A stretch of DNA of 59,885 nucleotides from JABCPE02 sp963516475. Lineage in GTDB: Bacteria; Bacteroidota; Bacteroidia; Flavobacteriales; Weeksellaceae. The notes under the pieces were generated by a model. The model did no database searches. It saw only the letters and a program-made list of their open reading frames with translations, and had not been told where the DNA came from. How positions within the stretch are numbered: the stretch's first letter is position 1; each line of letters opens with the position of its first letter. The DNA lies in contig CAUQBR010000010.1 of NCBI GenBank assembly GCA_963516475.1, forward strand, positions 1-59,885, in the 5' to 3' direction. The position numbers and the translations under genes are program-made. Positions 50,285-58,451 of this stretch are shown piece after piece.

Positions 50285-53200
50285 ATGAGTTTTTTTAATA
50301 AGATTTTAAAAAGCTTTTTGGGAGATAAAAACCAAAGAGATTTAAAGGAAGTTGGTAAAATTGTCGCAAAAATAAAGAAAGTAGAACCTGTAATTAGAGA
50401 ACTTTCTGATGATGAACTGCGAGGAAAGAGCAGGGAGTTTAGAGAAAAAATAAAAACTGCGACAGCAGATATAACTACTCAAATAGAGGAGATAAAAGAA
50501 CAAATAAAAACTACTGCCAATATTGATGAAAAAGAAGCATTATTTACTAAGATAGAAACTTTACAGAAAGATGCTTATCAAATAGAGGAAAAAGTTCTTA
50601 ATGAAATTCTTCCAGAGGCTTTTGCTGTTCTTAAAGATACGGGACGCCGTTGGGCAGAGAATGGACAGATTGTTGTACAAGCTACAGACAGAGATAGAGA
50701 GCTGGCAGCGACAAAGGATTTTGTAGAAATACAAGGCGACAAAGCCGTTTGGAAAAATAAATGGAACGCAGCAGGAGCAGACATCACATGGGATATGGTG
50801 CATTATGATGTACAGTTTATAGGAGGAGCTGTATTGCATAGCGGAAAAATCGCAGAGATGGCAACGGGAGAAGGGAAAACATTGGTAGGAACACTTCCTA
50901 TTTATCTGAATGCACTACCAGGAAGAGGTGTGCATGTGGTTACCGTGAATGATTACCTTGCGAAAAGGGACTCTGCGTGGATGGGACCACTTTATCAGTT
51001 CCATGAGCTTACGATAGACTGTATCGATAATCACCAGCCTAATACAGATTCCAGAAGAAATGCGTATGCATGTGACATTACTTATGGAACGAATAATGAG
51101 TTTGGTTTTGATTATCTGAGAGATAATATGGTGAACTCGCCAGATGAGCTAGTTCAGAGAGAGTTAAACTATGCCGTAGTGGATGAGGTAGACTCTGTCT
51201 TGATAGATGATGCGAGAACACCTTTGATTATTTCAGGGCCTGTTCCTATGGGTGACAGACATGAATTTGATGTTCTTAAACCATCTGTAGATAGAGTAGT
51301 AGAAGTTCAGAAAAAAGTAGTTTCTACGATTTTTAATGAAGCTAAAAAACTAATCGCACAAGGAAATACAAAAGAAGGAGGATTTAAACTACTCCAAGCG
51401 TTCAGAGGTCTTCCGAAAAACAAGCACTTGATAAAATTCCTTTCTGAGGATGGAAATAAAGTTTTGCTTCAAAAAACAGAAGCCCAATACATGCAGGACA
51501 ACAGCCGTGAGATGCATAAAGTGGACAAGGACTTGTATTTCGTGATTGATGAGAAGAATAACCAGATAGACCTTACGGATAAAGGTGTGGAATATATGTC
51601 CCAAGGGAATTCAGATCCTAATTTCTTCGTTCTTCAGGATATAGGAACAGAGATCGCAGAACTTGAGGCTAAAAACCTTTCTAAGGAAGAAGAATTTGCT
51701 GCAAAGGATGAACTATTGAGAGAATTCGCAATTAAATCCGAAAGAGTTCACACACTGAATCAATTACTAAAAGCCTACACCCTTTTTGAGAAAGATGACC
51801 AATATGTGGTAATGGATGGCGAGGTGAAAATCGTAGATGAGCAGACAGGGCGTATCATGGAAGGTCGCCGTTATTCAGATGGGCTTCACCAAGCTATAGA
51901 GGCTAAAGAAAATGTGAAAATCGAGGCGGCAACTCAGACTTTCGCAACCATCACTCTACAAAACTATTTCCGTATGTATAACAAATTGTCAGGAATGACA
52001 GGAACAGCGGAAACAGAGGCAGGAGAGTTTTGGCAGATTTATAAATTAGATGTGGTTGTTATCCCTACCAATAGACCTATTCAGAGAATAGACAAACAAG
52101 ATTTGGTATATAAAACCAACAGAGAAAAATATAATGCTGTAATAGAAGAAATAGAAAGACTTACGGCTCAGGGAAGACCAGTGCTGGTAGGAACTACTTC
52201 GGTGGAAATTTCACAATTACTATCGAGAGCATTGAGTTTGAGAAAGATACCACACCAAGTATTGAATGCTAAATTGCATAAAAAAGAAGCGGAAATCGTA
52301 GCAGAGGCTGGTAAGCCAGGTGTCGTTACCATCGCAACTAACATGGCAGGGCGTGGAACGGATATCAAACTTCAAGATGAAGTGAAAAAAGCAGGAGGAT
52401 TGGCTATCATCGGTACTGAAAGACATGATTCTCGTCGTGTGGATAGACAGCTTAGAGGTCGTGCAGGTCGTCAGGGAGATCCAGGAAGTTCTCAGTTCTA
52501 TGTTTCTTTGGAAGATAACCTGATGCGTCTCTTTGGTTCAGAAAGAATTGCAAGAATAATGGATGGAATGGGACATAAAGAAGGAGAATATATCCAAAGT
52601 TCTATCATCACGAAATCTATCGAAAGAGCTCAGAAAAAAGTAGAACAGAATAACTTTGGTATCAGAAAAAGATTGCTAGAGTATGATGATGTGATGAATA
52701 AGCAGAGGGATGTAATCTATAAGAGAAGAAAAAATGCTCTCTTTGGAGACCATCTGAAGTATGATATAGAAAATATGATCTATGATACCGCTGCTGCTAT
52801 TGTATCACAAACTAAACCAACAGCTGATTACAAAACATTTGAGTATGAAGTAATCAAGTATTTCACTATGGAAGTGCCTGTTTCTGAGGAAGAATTTAAG
52901 AATAAACAAGTATCAGAATTAGTGGATATTGTTTATCAAAAAGCATCTGAAGATTACAAAATGAAACTTCAAGTGTTGAAAGAGAAAGCATTCCCTATTA
53001 TTGAGAATGTGTATAATCAGCAAGGTTCTTTATTTAAGAATATTCAGGTGCCGTTCTCGGATGGACATAGAATGCTGAACATCGTAACGGATCTGAAAGA
53101 GGCGTATGAAAGCCATTGCGATAGTTTGATTACGGATTTTGAGAAGAATATTTCTCTTGCGATTATTGATGAAAACTGGAAATTGCATTTGAGAGAGATG

Positions 53201-53368
53201 GATGACCTTCGCCGTTCTTCACAAGGTGCTGTTTATGAGCAGAAAGACCCACTAGTAATCTACAAACAGGAATCTTTCCATTTGTTTAGTGAGATGGTGG
53301 ACAATGTAAATAAACAAATCGTTTCATTTTTATTTAAAGGTGAAATGCCGGTAAATAATAATCAATAA
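50285..53368 (+). CDS. secA: Protein translocase ATPase SecA
   Basis: The 1027-residue motor drives preproteins through SecYEG. NBD1 has the Walker A MATGEGKTLVGTLP and the DEAD-type VVDEVDSVLIDDARTPLI; NBD2 has NMAGRGTDIKL and RGRAGRQGDPGSSQF. The N-terminal region carries an insertion (~residues 60-110) common in Bacteroidetes. It ends at FLFKGEMPVNNNQ, so the linker and Cys3-His zinc tail that bind SecB in E. coli are missing. A GNRA-loop hairpin lies just before the start. Confidence 0.97.
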   Translation: MSFFNKILKSFLGDKNQRDLKEVGKIVAKIKKVEPVIRELSDDELRGKSREFREKIKTATADITTQIEEIKEQIKTTANIDEKEALFTKIETLQKDAYQIEEKVLNEILPEAFAVLKDTGRRWAENGQIVVQATDRDRELAATKDFVEIQGDKAVWKNKWNAAGADITWDMVHYDVQFIGGAVLHSGKIAEMATGEGKTLVGTLPIYLNALPGRGVHVVTVNDYLAKRDSAWMGPLYQFHELTIDCIDNHQPNTDSRRNAYACDITYGTNNEFGFDYLRDNMVNSPDELVQRELNYAVVDEVDSVLIDDARTPLIISGPVPMGDRHEFDVLKPSVDRVVEVQKKVVSTIFNEAKKLIAQGNTKEGGFKLLQAFRGLPKNKHLIKFLSEDGNKVLLQKTEAQYMQDNSREMHKVDKDLYFVIDEKNNQIDLTDKGVEYMSQGNSDPNFFVLQDIGTEIAELEAKNLSKEEEFAAKDELLREFAIKSERVHTLNQLLKAYTLFEKDDQYVVMDGEVKIVDEQTGRIMEGRRYSDGLHQAIEAKENVKIEAATQTFATITLQNYFRMYNKLSGMTGTAETEAGEFWQIYKLDVVVIPTNRPIQRIDKQDLVYKTNREKYNAVIEEIERLTAQGRPVLVGTTSVEISQLLSRALSLRKIPHQVLNAKLHKKEAEIVAEAGKPGVVTIATNMAGRGTDIKLQDEVKKAGGLAIIGTERHDSRRVDRQLRGRAGRQGDPGSSQFYVSLEDNLMRLFGSERIARIMDGMGHKEGEYIQSSIITKSIERAQKKVEQNNFGIRKRLLEYDDVMNKQRDVIYKRRKNALFGDHLKYDIENMIYDTAAAIVSQTKPTADYKTFEYEVIKYFTMEVPVSEEEFKNKQVSELVDIVYQKASEDYKMKLQVLKEKAFPIIENVYNQQGSLFKNIQVPFSDGHRMLNIVTDLKEAYESHCDSLITDFEKNISLAIIDENWKLHLREMDDLRRSSQGAVYEQKDPLVIYKQESFHLFSEMVDNVNKQIVSFLFKGEMPVNNNQ

Positions 53369-53374
53369 AATAAT

Positions 53375-53410
53375 AAAGAGCAGCTGAGTTTATGGCTGCT
53401 CTTTCCTTTA
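53375..53410 (+). terminator. Intrinsic terminator after secA
   Basis: AAAGAGCAGC / GCTGCTCTTT with a ten-base loop is followed by CCTTT. The cyclo-ligase gene begins a few bases later. Confidence 0.75.
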
Positions 53411-53414
53411 TAAA

Positions 53415-53996
53415 ATGAAATTACCAAAGTCAGAACTCAGAAAAATCTACATAGAAAAAAGAAAATCCATGTCTTCTGCAGAGGTGAAGCATTTGTCCAA
53501 AAACATTTTTAAGCTGTTTTTGGGAGCATTTGATATGTCCAAAGTTAAAAATGTGCATATTTTCCTTCCAATTAAACAGAAAAATGAAGTTTCTACTTGG
53601 GAATTTATAGAATATTTTTGGAAAGAAGAAATATCGGTATTTGTTCCTAAAATGGCACAGAACGAAATAAAGACTATCCAACTGAAACCAGACACACCAC
53701 TGAAAGAAAATGACTGGGGAATTCTAGAGCCAGAGGATGATTTTGTGGAAGATATTAAATATGATATCATTATAACGCCACTGTTATATTGTGATAATCA
53801 AGGGAATAGAGTGGGGTATGGCAAAGGTTTTTATGATATGTTTTTCTCAAAAATAAACCACAATGTTCTAAAAGTAGGAGTTAGTTTTTTCCCACCAGTG
53901 GCATTGATATCAGATGTTTCTGAGCAGGATGTTCCCTTGGATTACTTGGTAACTCCTACAGAAGTGCTGTCTTTTATATCAAAATCAATGAAGTAG
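53415..53996 (+). CDS. 5-formyltetrahydrofolate cyclo-ligase
   Basis: The 193-residue enzyme converts 5-formyl-THF with ATP to 5,10-methenyl-THF. The family block GNRVGYGKGFYDMFF (ATP/folate site) and the N-terminal KSELRKIYIEKRKSMS are clear, as is the IITPLLYCD strand. It follows the secA terminator at once. Its last 55 bases overlap the end of the convergent lipoprotein gene. Confidence 0.93.
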   Translation: MKLPKSELRKIYIEKRKSMSSAEVKHLSKNIFKLFLGAFDMSKVKNVHIFLPIKQKNEVSTWEFIEYFWKEEISVFVPKMAQNEIKTIQLKPDTPLKENDWGILEPEDDFVEDIKYDIIITPLLYCDNQGNRVGYGKGFYDMFFSKINHNVLKVGVSFFPPVALISDVSEQDVPLDYLVTPTEVLSFISKSMK

Positions 53997-54514
53997 AACT
54001 TGAATTCTTTTACGAATTTCACAGGAGATTTTTTGAGAATATAGCTGGCTTTTTTATCGAAAAAACCAATACTTTTTCGGTCTTTTGTTATATACTCAAC
54101 CGTAAAATTAGCGATATTAAGAGTGTCTTTATCGGTAATTTGTTTATCGATATCAAGATTTATAACCCGAATATTTTTTACCCTTAAACTATCCAGCTCG
54201 GCAATGAGTGGCTTTGTTTTGATAGAATCAGGCGATAAAAAATAACTGTTGATTTGGTTATAAATCAGCGAATCTACTCCTGTATTCCTATTCCCAGAGG
54301 CATAGATAGCAGATAGGTCTAGAAGCTCCTGTATTTTTTGTTTTGTGATGTTATTGATTGCCTGCGCACTATCCATTTTTATGGAAGGATAGGAAGTCTT
54401 GTTATGGTGTTTTATTTTATCCAAATCACTCATTTCTTCGGTCTCCTTTTTAGAGCAGGAAAAAACAAAAAGACATGAAATGATAATGAGAAATGACGAC
54501 TTAATTTTTTTCAT
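53942..54514 (-). CDS. Lipoprotein of unknown function
   Basis: From ATG 54514 (MKKIKSSFLIIISCLFVFSC) the protein has 190 residues with a lipobox ending at Cys20 (a Cys14 is also possible). The rest is polar and helical-to-beta, without a recognisable domain. The longer frame from 54571 adds 19 residues before a normal lipoprotein signal, so it is rejected. Its start overlaps the end of the upstream membrane protein gene by 14 bases, indicating translational coupling. Its end overlaps the cyclo-ligase gene in antiparallel by 55 bases. Confidence 0.78.
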   Translation of the reverse strand: MKKIKSSFLIIISCLFVFSCSKKETEEMSDLDKIKHHNKTSYPSIKMDSAQAINNITKQKIQELLDLSAIYASGNRNTGVDSLIYNQINSYFLSPDSIKTKPLIAELDSLRVKNIRVINLDIDKQITDKDTLNIANFTVEYITKDRKSIGFFDKKASYILKKSPVKFVKEFKFYFIDFDIKDSTSVGVTK

Positions 54515-55568
54515 TGTTTTCAATTTTGAATTTAATAGCAACAATCTTTCCATTTTCGATTTTGGTATCAAGAACTTTGAGGTTTCGTAAAGACTGGGTA
54601 GGTGTGGTTACCAGACCGATGTATTTTTGTTTACTAAGCGTTTCTACGCCATATATTTCGTTGTCAAATATCTGGTATATCAGAGCATTATCACTGATTA
54701 GGTGATTTAGTTTTTGCTGCCTGTTTTTAATATGTTCTAGGGATGAATTATCCTTATCCTTCGTTGAATAATAATAAAGCATAAGAGCATAATCGTCTGG
54801 TTTTAAGGCAATATGCTCGACTTCTGGTGCATCTTCTAGATTTCTAAAAATCTCTACTTTTTCGTACAGAGGCGTACTCACTTCCATTCGTAGAGTTTTA
54901 TCTTTCGTATTGATATAGAAGCATTCACCAGGGTTTACTTTATAGTGGATAGGAGATTCTTTTTCCTTGATTACTTTTATATTTATTGTATTTTGAATAG
55001 CAGTTCCTCTGTCCGCATCTGTAAAACAGAATTGATAAGATTTTTTGAATAAGCCATCAGAATATAATAAAACGATAATGAATGAGGCTAAAATAACCGA
55101 AATAATTACCCATATATAGGCTTTTATATTAGAAAAAACTTTCCTTTCTTTTGGGGTATTTTCAGTAGTTTTAGTGTCTAATAAAGCGACAGTGTTTTCT
55201 GCTTTTTCTTCAAGTTCAGGCTCTGGCAAGGATTCAGCTTCAACTTCAACATCATTTTCTAAATCTGCTGCTTCCTCAGAAAAACTTTTTTTAAATTCAT
55301 ACCAAGACTGGTATCCGATATATGCCGAAAACATATTCAGCATGTCTATTCTTGGTAGTTTGTCTATGTTTGTAGATTTGAAATAGGTGTAAAAAGTCTT
55401 TTCACTGATACTTCCTTTGACTTTTTTTCTTAAATCTTCTTGGAAATATACAATGTCTATTCCCTTCCATTGAGAAATATCCTCCTCAGAAGGGCTGTGA
55501 TTCTTCAGATATTCTACCTGAATTTCCTTTTTTAACCGCTCAAAACACTCTAAATCCAAATTGCTCAA
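54501..55568 (-). CDS. Single-pass membrane protein with regulator-like N-terminal domain
   Basis: The 355-residue protein has no signal peptide. Residues 1-95 form a helical domain with SISEKTFYTYFKS and LNMFSAYIGYQSWYEFKK. These resemble a widespread Bacteroidetes N-terminal module (SxKTLxRxFG..., LxxLAxYLGYxSWxxF). A Glu-rich linker, one membrane helix (149-169) and a ~185-residue outer domain follow. The plan fits a trans-envelope sensor or anti-sigma-like regulator, but no DNA-binding or kinase signature is certain. It has a full promoter and is coupled to the lipoprotein gene. Confidence 0.75.
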   Translation of the reverse strand: MSNLDLECFERLKKEIQVEYLKNHSPSEEDISQWKGIDIVYFQEDLRKKVKGSISEKTFYTYFKSTNIDKLPRIDMLNMFSAYIGYQSWYEFKKSFSEEAADLENDVEVEAESLPEPELEEKAENTVALLDTKTTENTPKERKVFSNIKAYIWVIISVILASFIIVLLYSDGLFKKSYQFCFTDADRGTAIQNTINIKVIKEKESPIHYKVNPGECFYINTKDKTLRMEVSTPLYEKVEIFRNLEDAPEVEHIALKPDDYALMLYYYSTKDKDNSSLEHIKNRQQKLNHLISDNALIYQIFDNEIYGVETLSKQKYIGLVTTPTQSLRNLKVLDTKIENGKIVAIKFKIENNEKN

Positions 55569-55627
55569 AATGCGAACTTATATTTAATACACTGATAGTC
55601 AGCAGTATTTATTTGTAAAATATTTTA

Positions 55628-55658
55628 CAAAGATATTACAATTATTTTTCATAGGCAA
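55628..55658 (-). promoter_or_regulatory. Promoter of the membrane-regulator/lipoprotein operon
   Basis: On the minus strand TTG (55658-55656), a 20-bp spacer and TATCTTTG (55635-55628) fit the consensus. The leader is about 52 nt. Confidence 0.6.
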
Positions 55659-55673
55659 TTTTTTTTCTCAGCA

Positions 55674-55681
55674 TATCTTTG
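55674..55681 (+). promoter_or_regulatory. Promoter -7 box of the Ala/Glu/Lys-rich lipoprotein
   Basis: TATCTTTG lies 77 bp before the ATG at 55759, giving a leader of about 70 nt. The same 12-base string GCATATCTTTGC occurs in front of the U32 gene at 58421. Confidence 0.55.
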
Positions 55682-55758
55682 CCTTATTGATTTGATGTTC
55701 AGATTAACAAGTTGAGTCAAGAAATTTAATTTTAACCTTTTAAAAAATTTTTATTATT

Positions 55759-56052
55759 ATGAAAAAGTCATTATTCGCAGCTGCTGTTGTAGCATTAACA
55801 TTAGTATCTTGTAACAAAAAAGCTGAAGAAGTAAAAGATGCTGTTGATTCTACAGCTCAAGAAACTGCTGCTGCTGTTGATTCTACTGCTGGTGCTGCTG
55901 TTGATTCTGCTGCTGTTAAAGCAGAAGAAGTTAAAGAAGAAGTTGCTGCTAAAGCAGAAGAAGTTAAAGATGCTGCTGCTGCTAAAGTAGAAGAAGGAGC
56001 TGCTAAAGTAGAAGCTGCTGCTAAAGAAGTTAAAGAAGAAGTTAAAAAATAA
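55759..56052 (+). CDS. Ala/Glu/Lys/Val-rich lipoprotein (LEA- or Lpp-like helix)
   Basis: The 97-residue protein has a lipoprotein signal (MKKSLFAAAVVALTLVSC, lipid Cys18). The remainder is almost only Ala, Glu, Lys, Val and Asp in loose repeats such as AEEVKEEVAAKAEEVKDAAA, predicting one long amphipathic helix. It resembles LEA proteins, apolipoprotein-like helices or a Braun-type spacer, without a Lpp C-terminus. Codon use is very uniform (Ala nearly always GCT or GCA), which suggests high expression. It is monocistronic. Confidence 0.85.
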   Translation: MKKSLFAAAVVALTLVSCNKKAEEVKDAVDSTAQETAAAVDSTAGAAVDSAAVKAEEVKEEVAAKAEEVKDAAAAKVEEGAAKVEAAAKEVKEEVKK

Positions 56053-56073
56053 TTTAACTCTTAAACAACAATT

Positions 56074-56108
56074 AAAAATCTCTCACTAATTTTAGTGAGA
56101 GATTTTTT
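56074..56108. terminator. Bidirectional terminator after the Ala-rich lipoprotein
   Basis: AAATCTCTCACTA / TAGTGAGAGATTT with a short loop is flanked by A-runs and T-runs. It contains the stop codon of the convergent methyltransferase gene. Confidence 0.88.
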
Positions 56109-56862
56109 GTCTTAGTATTTCGTAGCAGCTTATAGCGACAGCATTGCTTAGATTGAGAGAGTCTATCGTTCCTGCCATTGGGACTATGATGTTTTCTCCT
56201 TTACCTCTCCAAAAATCACTCAAGCCAGAATGCTCTGTTCCGAATACGATGGCTGATTTTCCAGTCAGATTCTTTTCGTTTATCCCTTTGGAGTCGGTGT
56301 TCATTATTGTAGTAAATGTCTGAAAATCATTCTTTTTCAAGAAATTAACCACTTCTTGATTTTCTGCCTGAAAGAAATTCATCCCAAAGAGACAGCCCAC
56401 ACTGCTTCGGATAACATTAGGATTATAAAAATCTGTTCTAGAATCCGTGATGACAAGAGCATCTATCCCAAAAGCCTCACAGCTGCGCAAAACAGCTCCC
56501 AAATTCCCTGGTTTTTCTATGCTTTCCAGCACAATGATGGAGGAATTCGCTTTTGGTTTAAAATCATTTAGTGAGGTTTCTTTTTCTTTGTAAATACCAA
56601 TAATTCCTTCGGAAGAGCCTCTGTAAGCTATTTTTTCATAAGCTTCGCGAGAAACCAGATGTATTTTCCCTTTTGGGAAATCTGTTCCGAAAATATCTTC
56701 GCAGATAAAGAATTCCACCGCTTCAAAATCAAATTTCAAAGCCCTTTCGTTTTCCTGTCTTCCTTCTGCGGCGAATATCTTGAGTTTCTTTCTCTCGTTG
56801 TTTTTAGTGAGAATTTTGGTTAGTTTTTTTATTTTTTCGTTTTGAAGACTTTGTATAATCAT
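56092..56862 (-). CDS. SpoU/TrmH-family RNA 2'-O-methyltransferase
   Basis: The 256-residue SPOUT enzyme has an N-terminal substrate-binding domain (FAAEGRQENERALKF) and the three knot motifs: SIEKPGNLGAVLRSCEAFG, IVFGTEHSGLSDFW and IVPMAGTIDSLNLSNAVAIS. It methylates a ribose in rRNA or tRNA; the target base cannot be told. It starts six bases after rmuC and is co-transcribed with it. Confidence 0.92.
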   Translation of the reverse strand: MIIQSLQNEKIKKLTKILTKNNERKKLKIFAAEGRQENERALKFDFEAVEFFICEDIFGTDFPKGKIHLVSREAYEKIAYRGSSEGIIGIYKEKETSLNDFKPKANSSIIVLESIEKPGNLGAVLRSCEAFGIDALVITDSRTDFYNPNVIRSSVGCLFGMNFFQAENQEVVNFLKKNDFQTFTTIMNTDSKGINEKNLTGKSAIVFGTEHSGLSDFWRGKGENIIVPMAGTIDSLNLSNAVAISCYEILRQKISH

Positions 56863-56868
56863 GTTTTT

Positions 56869-58359
56869 TTATTCATTGGTTGGTTCAGAATTGTCAATTA
56901 AACTCTGTGGAAGCTCTTTTTTATTTTTTATTCCCAGAGATTTCATCTTTTGGGTTTGCGTGATGAGGTTGTCCCTTCCGCTGTGCAGTTGTTTGTAAGC
57001 CTCTGTGTAGGAAGCTTTTGCTTGGTCTATATTTTTGCCGACTTTCTCAAGGTTTTCGACAAAATTCACAAATTTATCATAGAGTTTGGCGCCTCTTTCT
57101 GCGATTTCTATGGCGTTTCTGTTTTGGTATTCTCGCTTCCAAAGGTCTGCTATCAGTTTTAAAGAAGTGATAAGGTTGCTCGGGTTCAGCAGTAAAATTC
57201 TTCGTTCATAGGCGTAGTTCCAGATGTTTTGGTTAGCCTGCATTGCTGCGATATAGGCTGGTTCGCTCGGGATAAACATCATCACGAAATCCAATGATTT
57301 TCCATAATCATCATACGCCTTCTGCGAAAGCTGCTGAATGTGGTTTTTCACCGAAGCCAAATGCTGGTTTAGTTTTATTTGATAGACTTCTGGGTCGGTT
57401 TCGTCTACCAGCTCTGTGAAAGCCGTGAGCGAAACTTTGGAGTCTATAATCACATTTCGTTCATCAGGATATTTTATCACAGCATCAGGGCGCATTTTCT
57501 TCCCTGAAAACTCTGAAAACAGAGCTTTATTGTCCTCGTTTCGCAGTTCGTGTTCTAGGAAATACTCCCGTCCTTTTACGAGACCAGATTTCTCTAAAAT
57601 ACTCTCCAAAATCATTTCGCCCCAGTTTCCCTGCGTTTTGCTTTCTCCTTTTAGGGCGCGGGTCAGCCTTTTGGCATCTTCGGAAATCTGCTGGTTCAGA
57701 GAGGCTAGTTCTTTCACTTTTTCGCCGAGAGAGAAGCGCTCTTTTGCTTCTTTGTCATAGGTTTCGTTTACTCGGTTTTTTAGTTCTATGATTTTTTCTT
57801 GGAACGGATCCAAAATATTTTTCAGGTGAGTTTGGTTCAGGTTTGTGAATTTCTCTGTTTTTTCTTCTAAAATTTTATTGGCAATGTTTTCAAAATGGAG
57901 TTTGCTTTCCTCTTGTAGCTTTTGGGAAAGGTTTTTCTGCTCTTCCATGGAGCTTTGCAGGTTTTTGTTTTCTGCCGAAAGTTCAGATATTTTAGCAATA
58001 TTCTGTAGGTTCTCTTGATTTAGGCGAGAGATATTTTGATTTAGAATTTCATTTGTTTTTCGGAGTTCTGTGATTTGTTCGTTTTGAAGGTCTTTCTCTG
58101 CCGAGATTTTTATAAGTAGGTTTTCAGTAGTGTTCAGCTTTTCCCTTTGGTTAGCAGAAAATTCTCTTTCTCTTTTAATCTGTTCCAAAAGTTCATCGAT
58201 TTTGCCTTCTGCATTGCTGAGTTCAGTTTCTTTTTTAACGAAATTTTGCTGTAATTCCTCGAAAATATTCCGAGAGATTTGGGAAGATTTTAGTGCGAAA
58301 TATACAGCCGCGCCGCCTACTATAAGACCCAGCACCAGCCCTAAGAATAAATAAAACAT
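56869..58359 (-). CDS. rmuC: RmuC-type DNA recombination protein
   Basis: The 496-residue protein has an N-terminal membrane anchor (LFLGLVLGLIVGGAAVYFAL), a long coiled coil (~residues 35-190) and the RmuC nuclease-like domain (GNWGEMILESILEKSGLVKG, DAVIKYPDERNVIIDSKVSL). RmuC limits inversions between short repeats and may act at damaged or foreign DNA. It heads a two-gene operon with the methyltransferase gene, divergent from the U32 gene. Confidence 0.93.
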   Translation of the reverse strand: MFYLFLGLVLGLIVGGAAVYFALKSSQISRNIFEELQQNFVKKETELSNAEGKIDELLEQIKREREFSANQREKLNTTENLLIKISAEKDLQNEQITELRKTNEILNQNISRLNQENLQNIAKISELSAENKNLQSSMEEQKNLSQKLQEESKLHFENIANKILEEKTEKFTNLNQTHLKNILDPFQEKIIELKNRVNETYDKEAKERFSLGEKVKELASLNQQISEDAKRLTRALKGESKTQGNWGEMILESILEKSGLVKGREYFLEHELRNEDNKALFSEFSGKKMRPDAVIKYPDERNVIIDSKVSLTAFTELVDETDPEVYQIKLNQHLASVKNHIQQLSQKAYDDYGKSLDFVMMFIPSEPAYIAAMQANQNIWNYAYERRILLLNPSNLITSLKLIADLWKREYQNRNAIEIAERGAKLYDKFVNFVENLEKVGKNIDQAKASYTEAYKQLHSGRDNLITQTQKMKSLGIKNKKELPQSLIDNSEPTNE

Positions 58360-58423
58360 GCCTTAACTTTTTAAACTCCGAAAAGTACAAATAAAGAATT
58401 AGAAAATAAAATTTTAAAAAGCA

Positions 58424-58431
58424 TATCTTTG
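58424..58431 (+). promoter_or_regulatory. Promoter -7 box of the U32-family gene
   Basis: TATCTTTG lies 20 bp before the ATG at 58452. Confidence 0.55.
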
Positions 58432-58451
58432 CAAAAATTTGAAATTCATCA

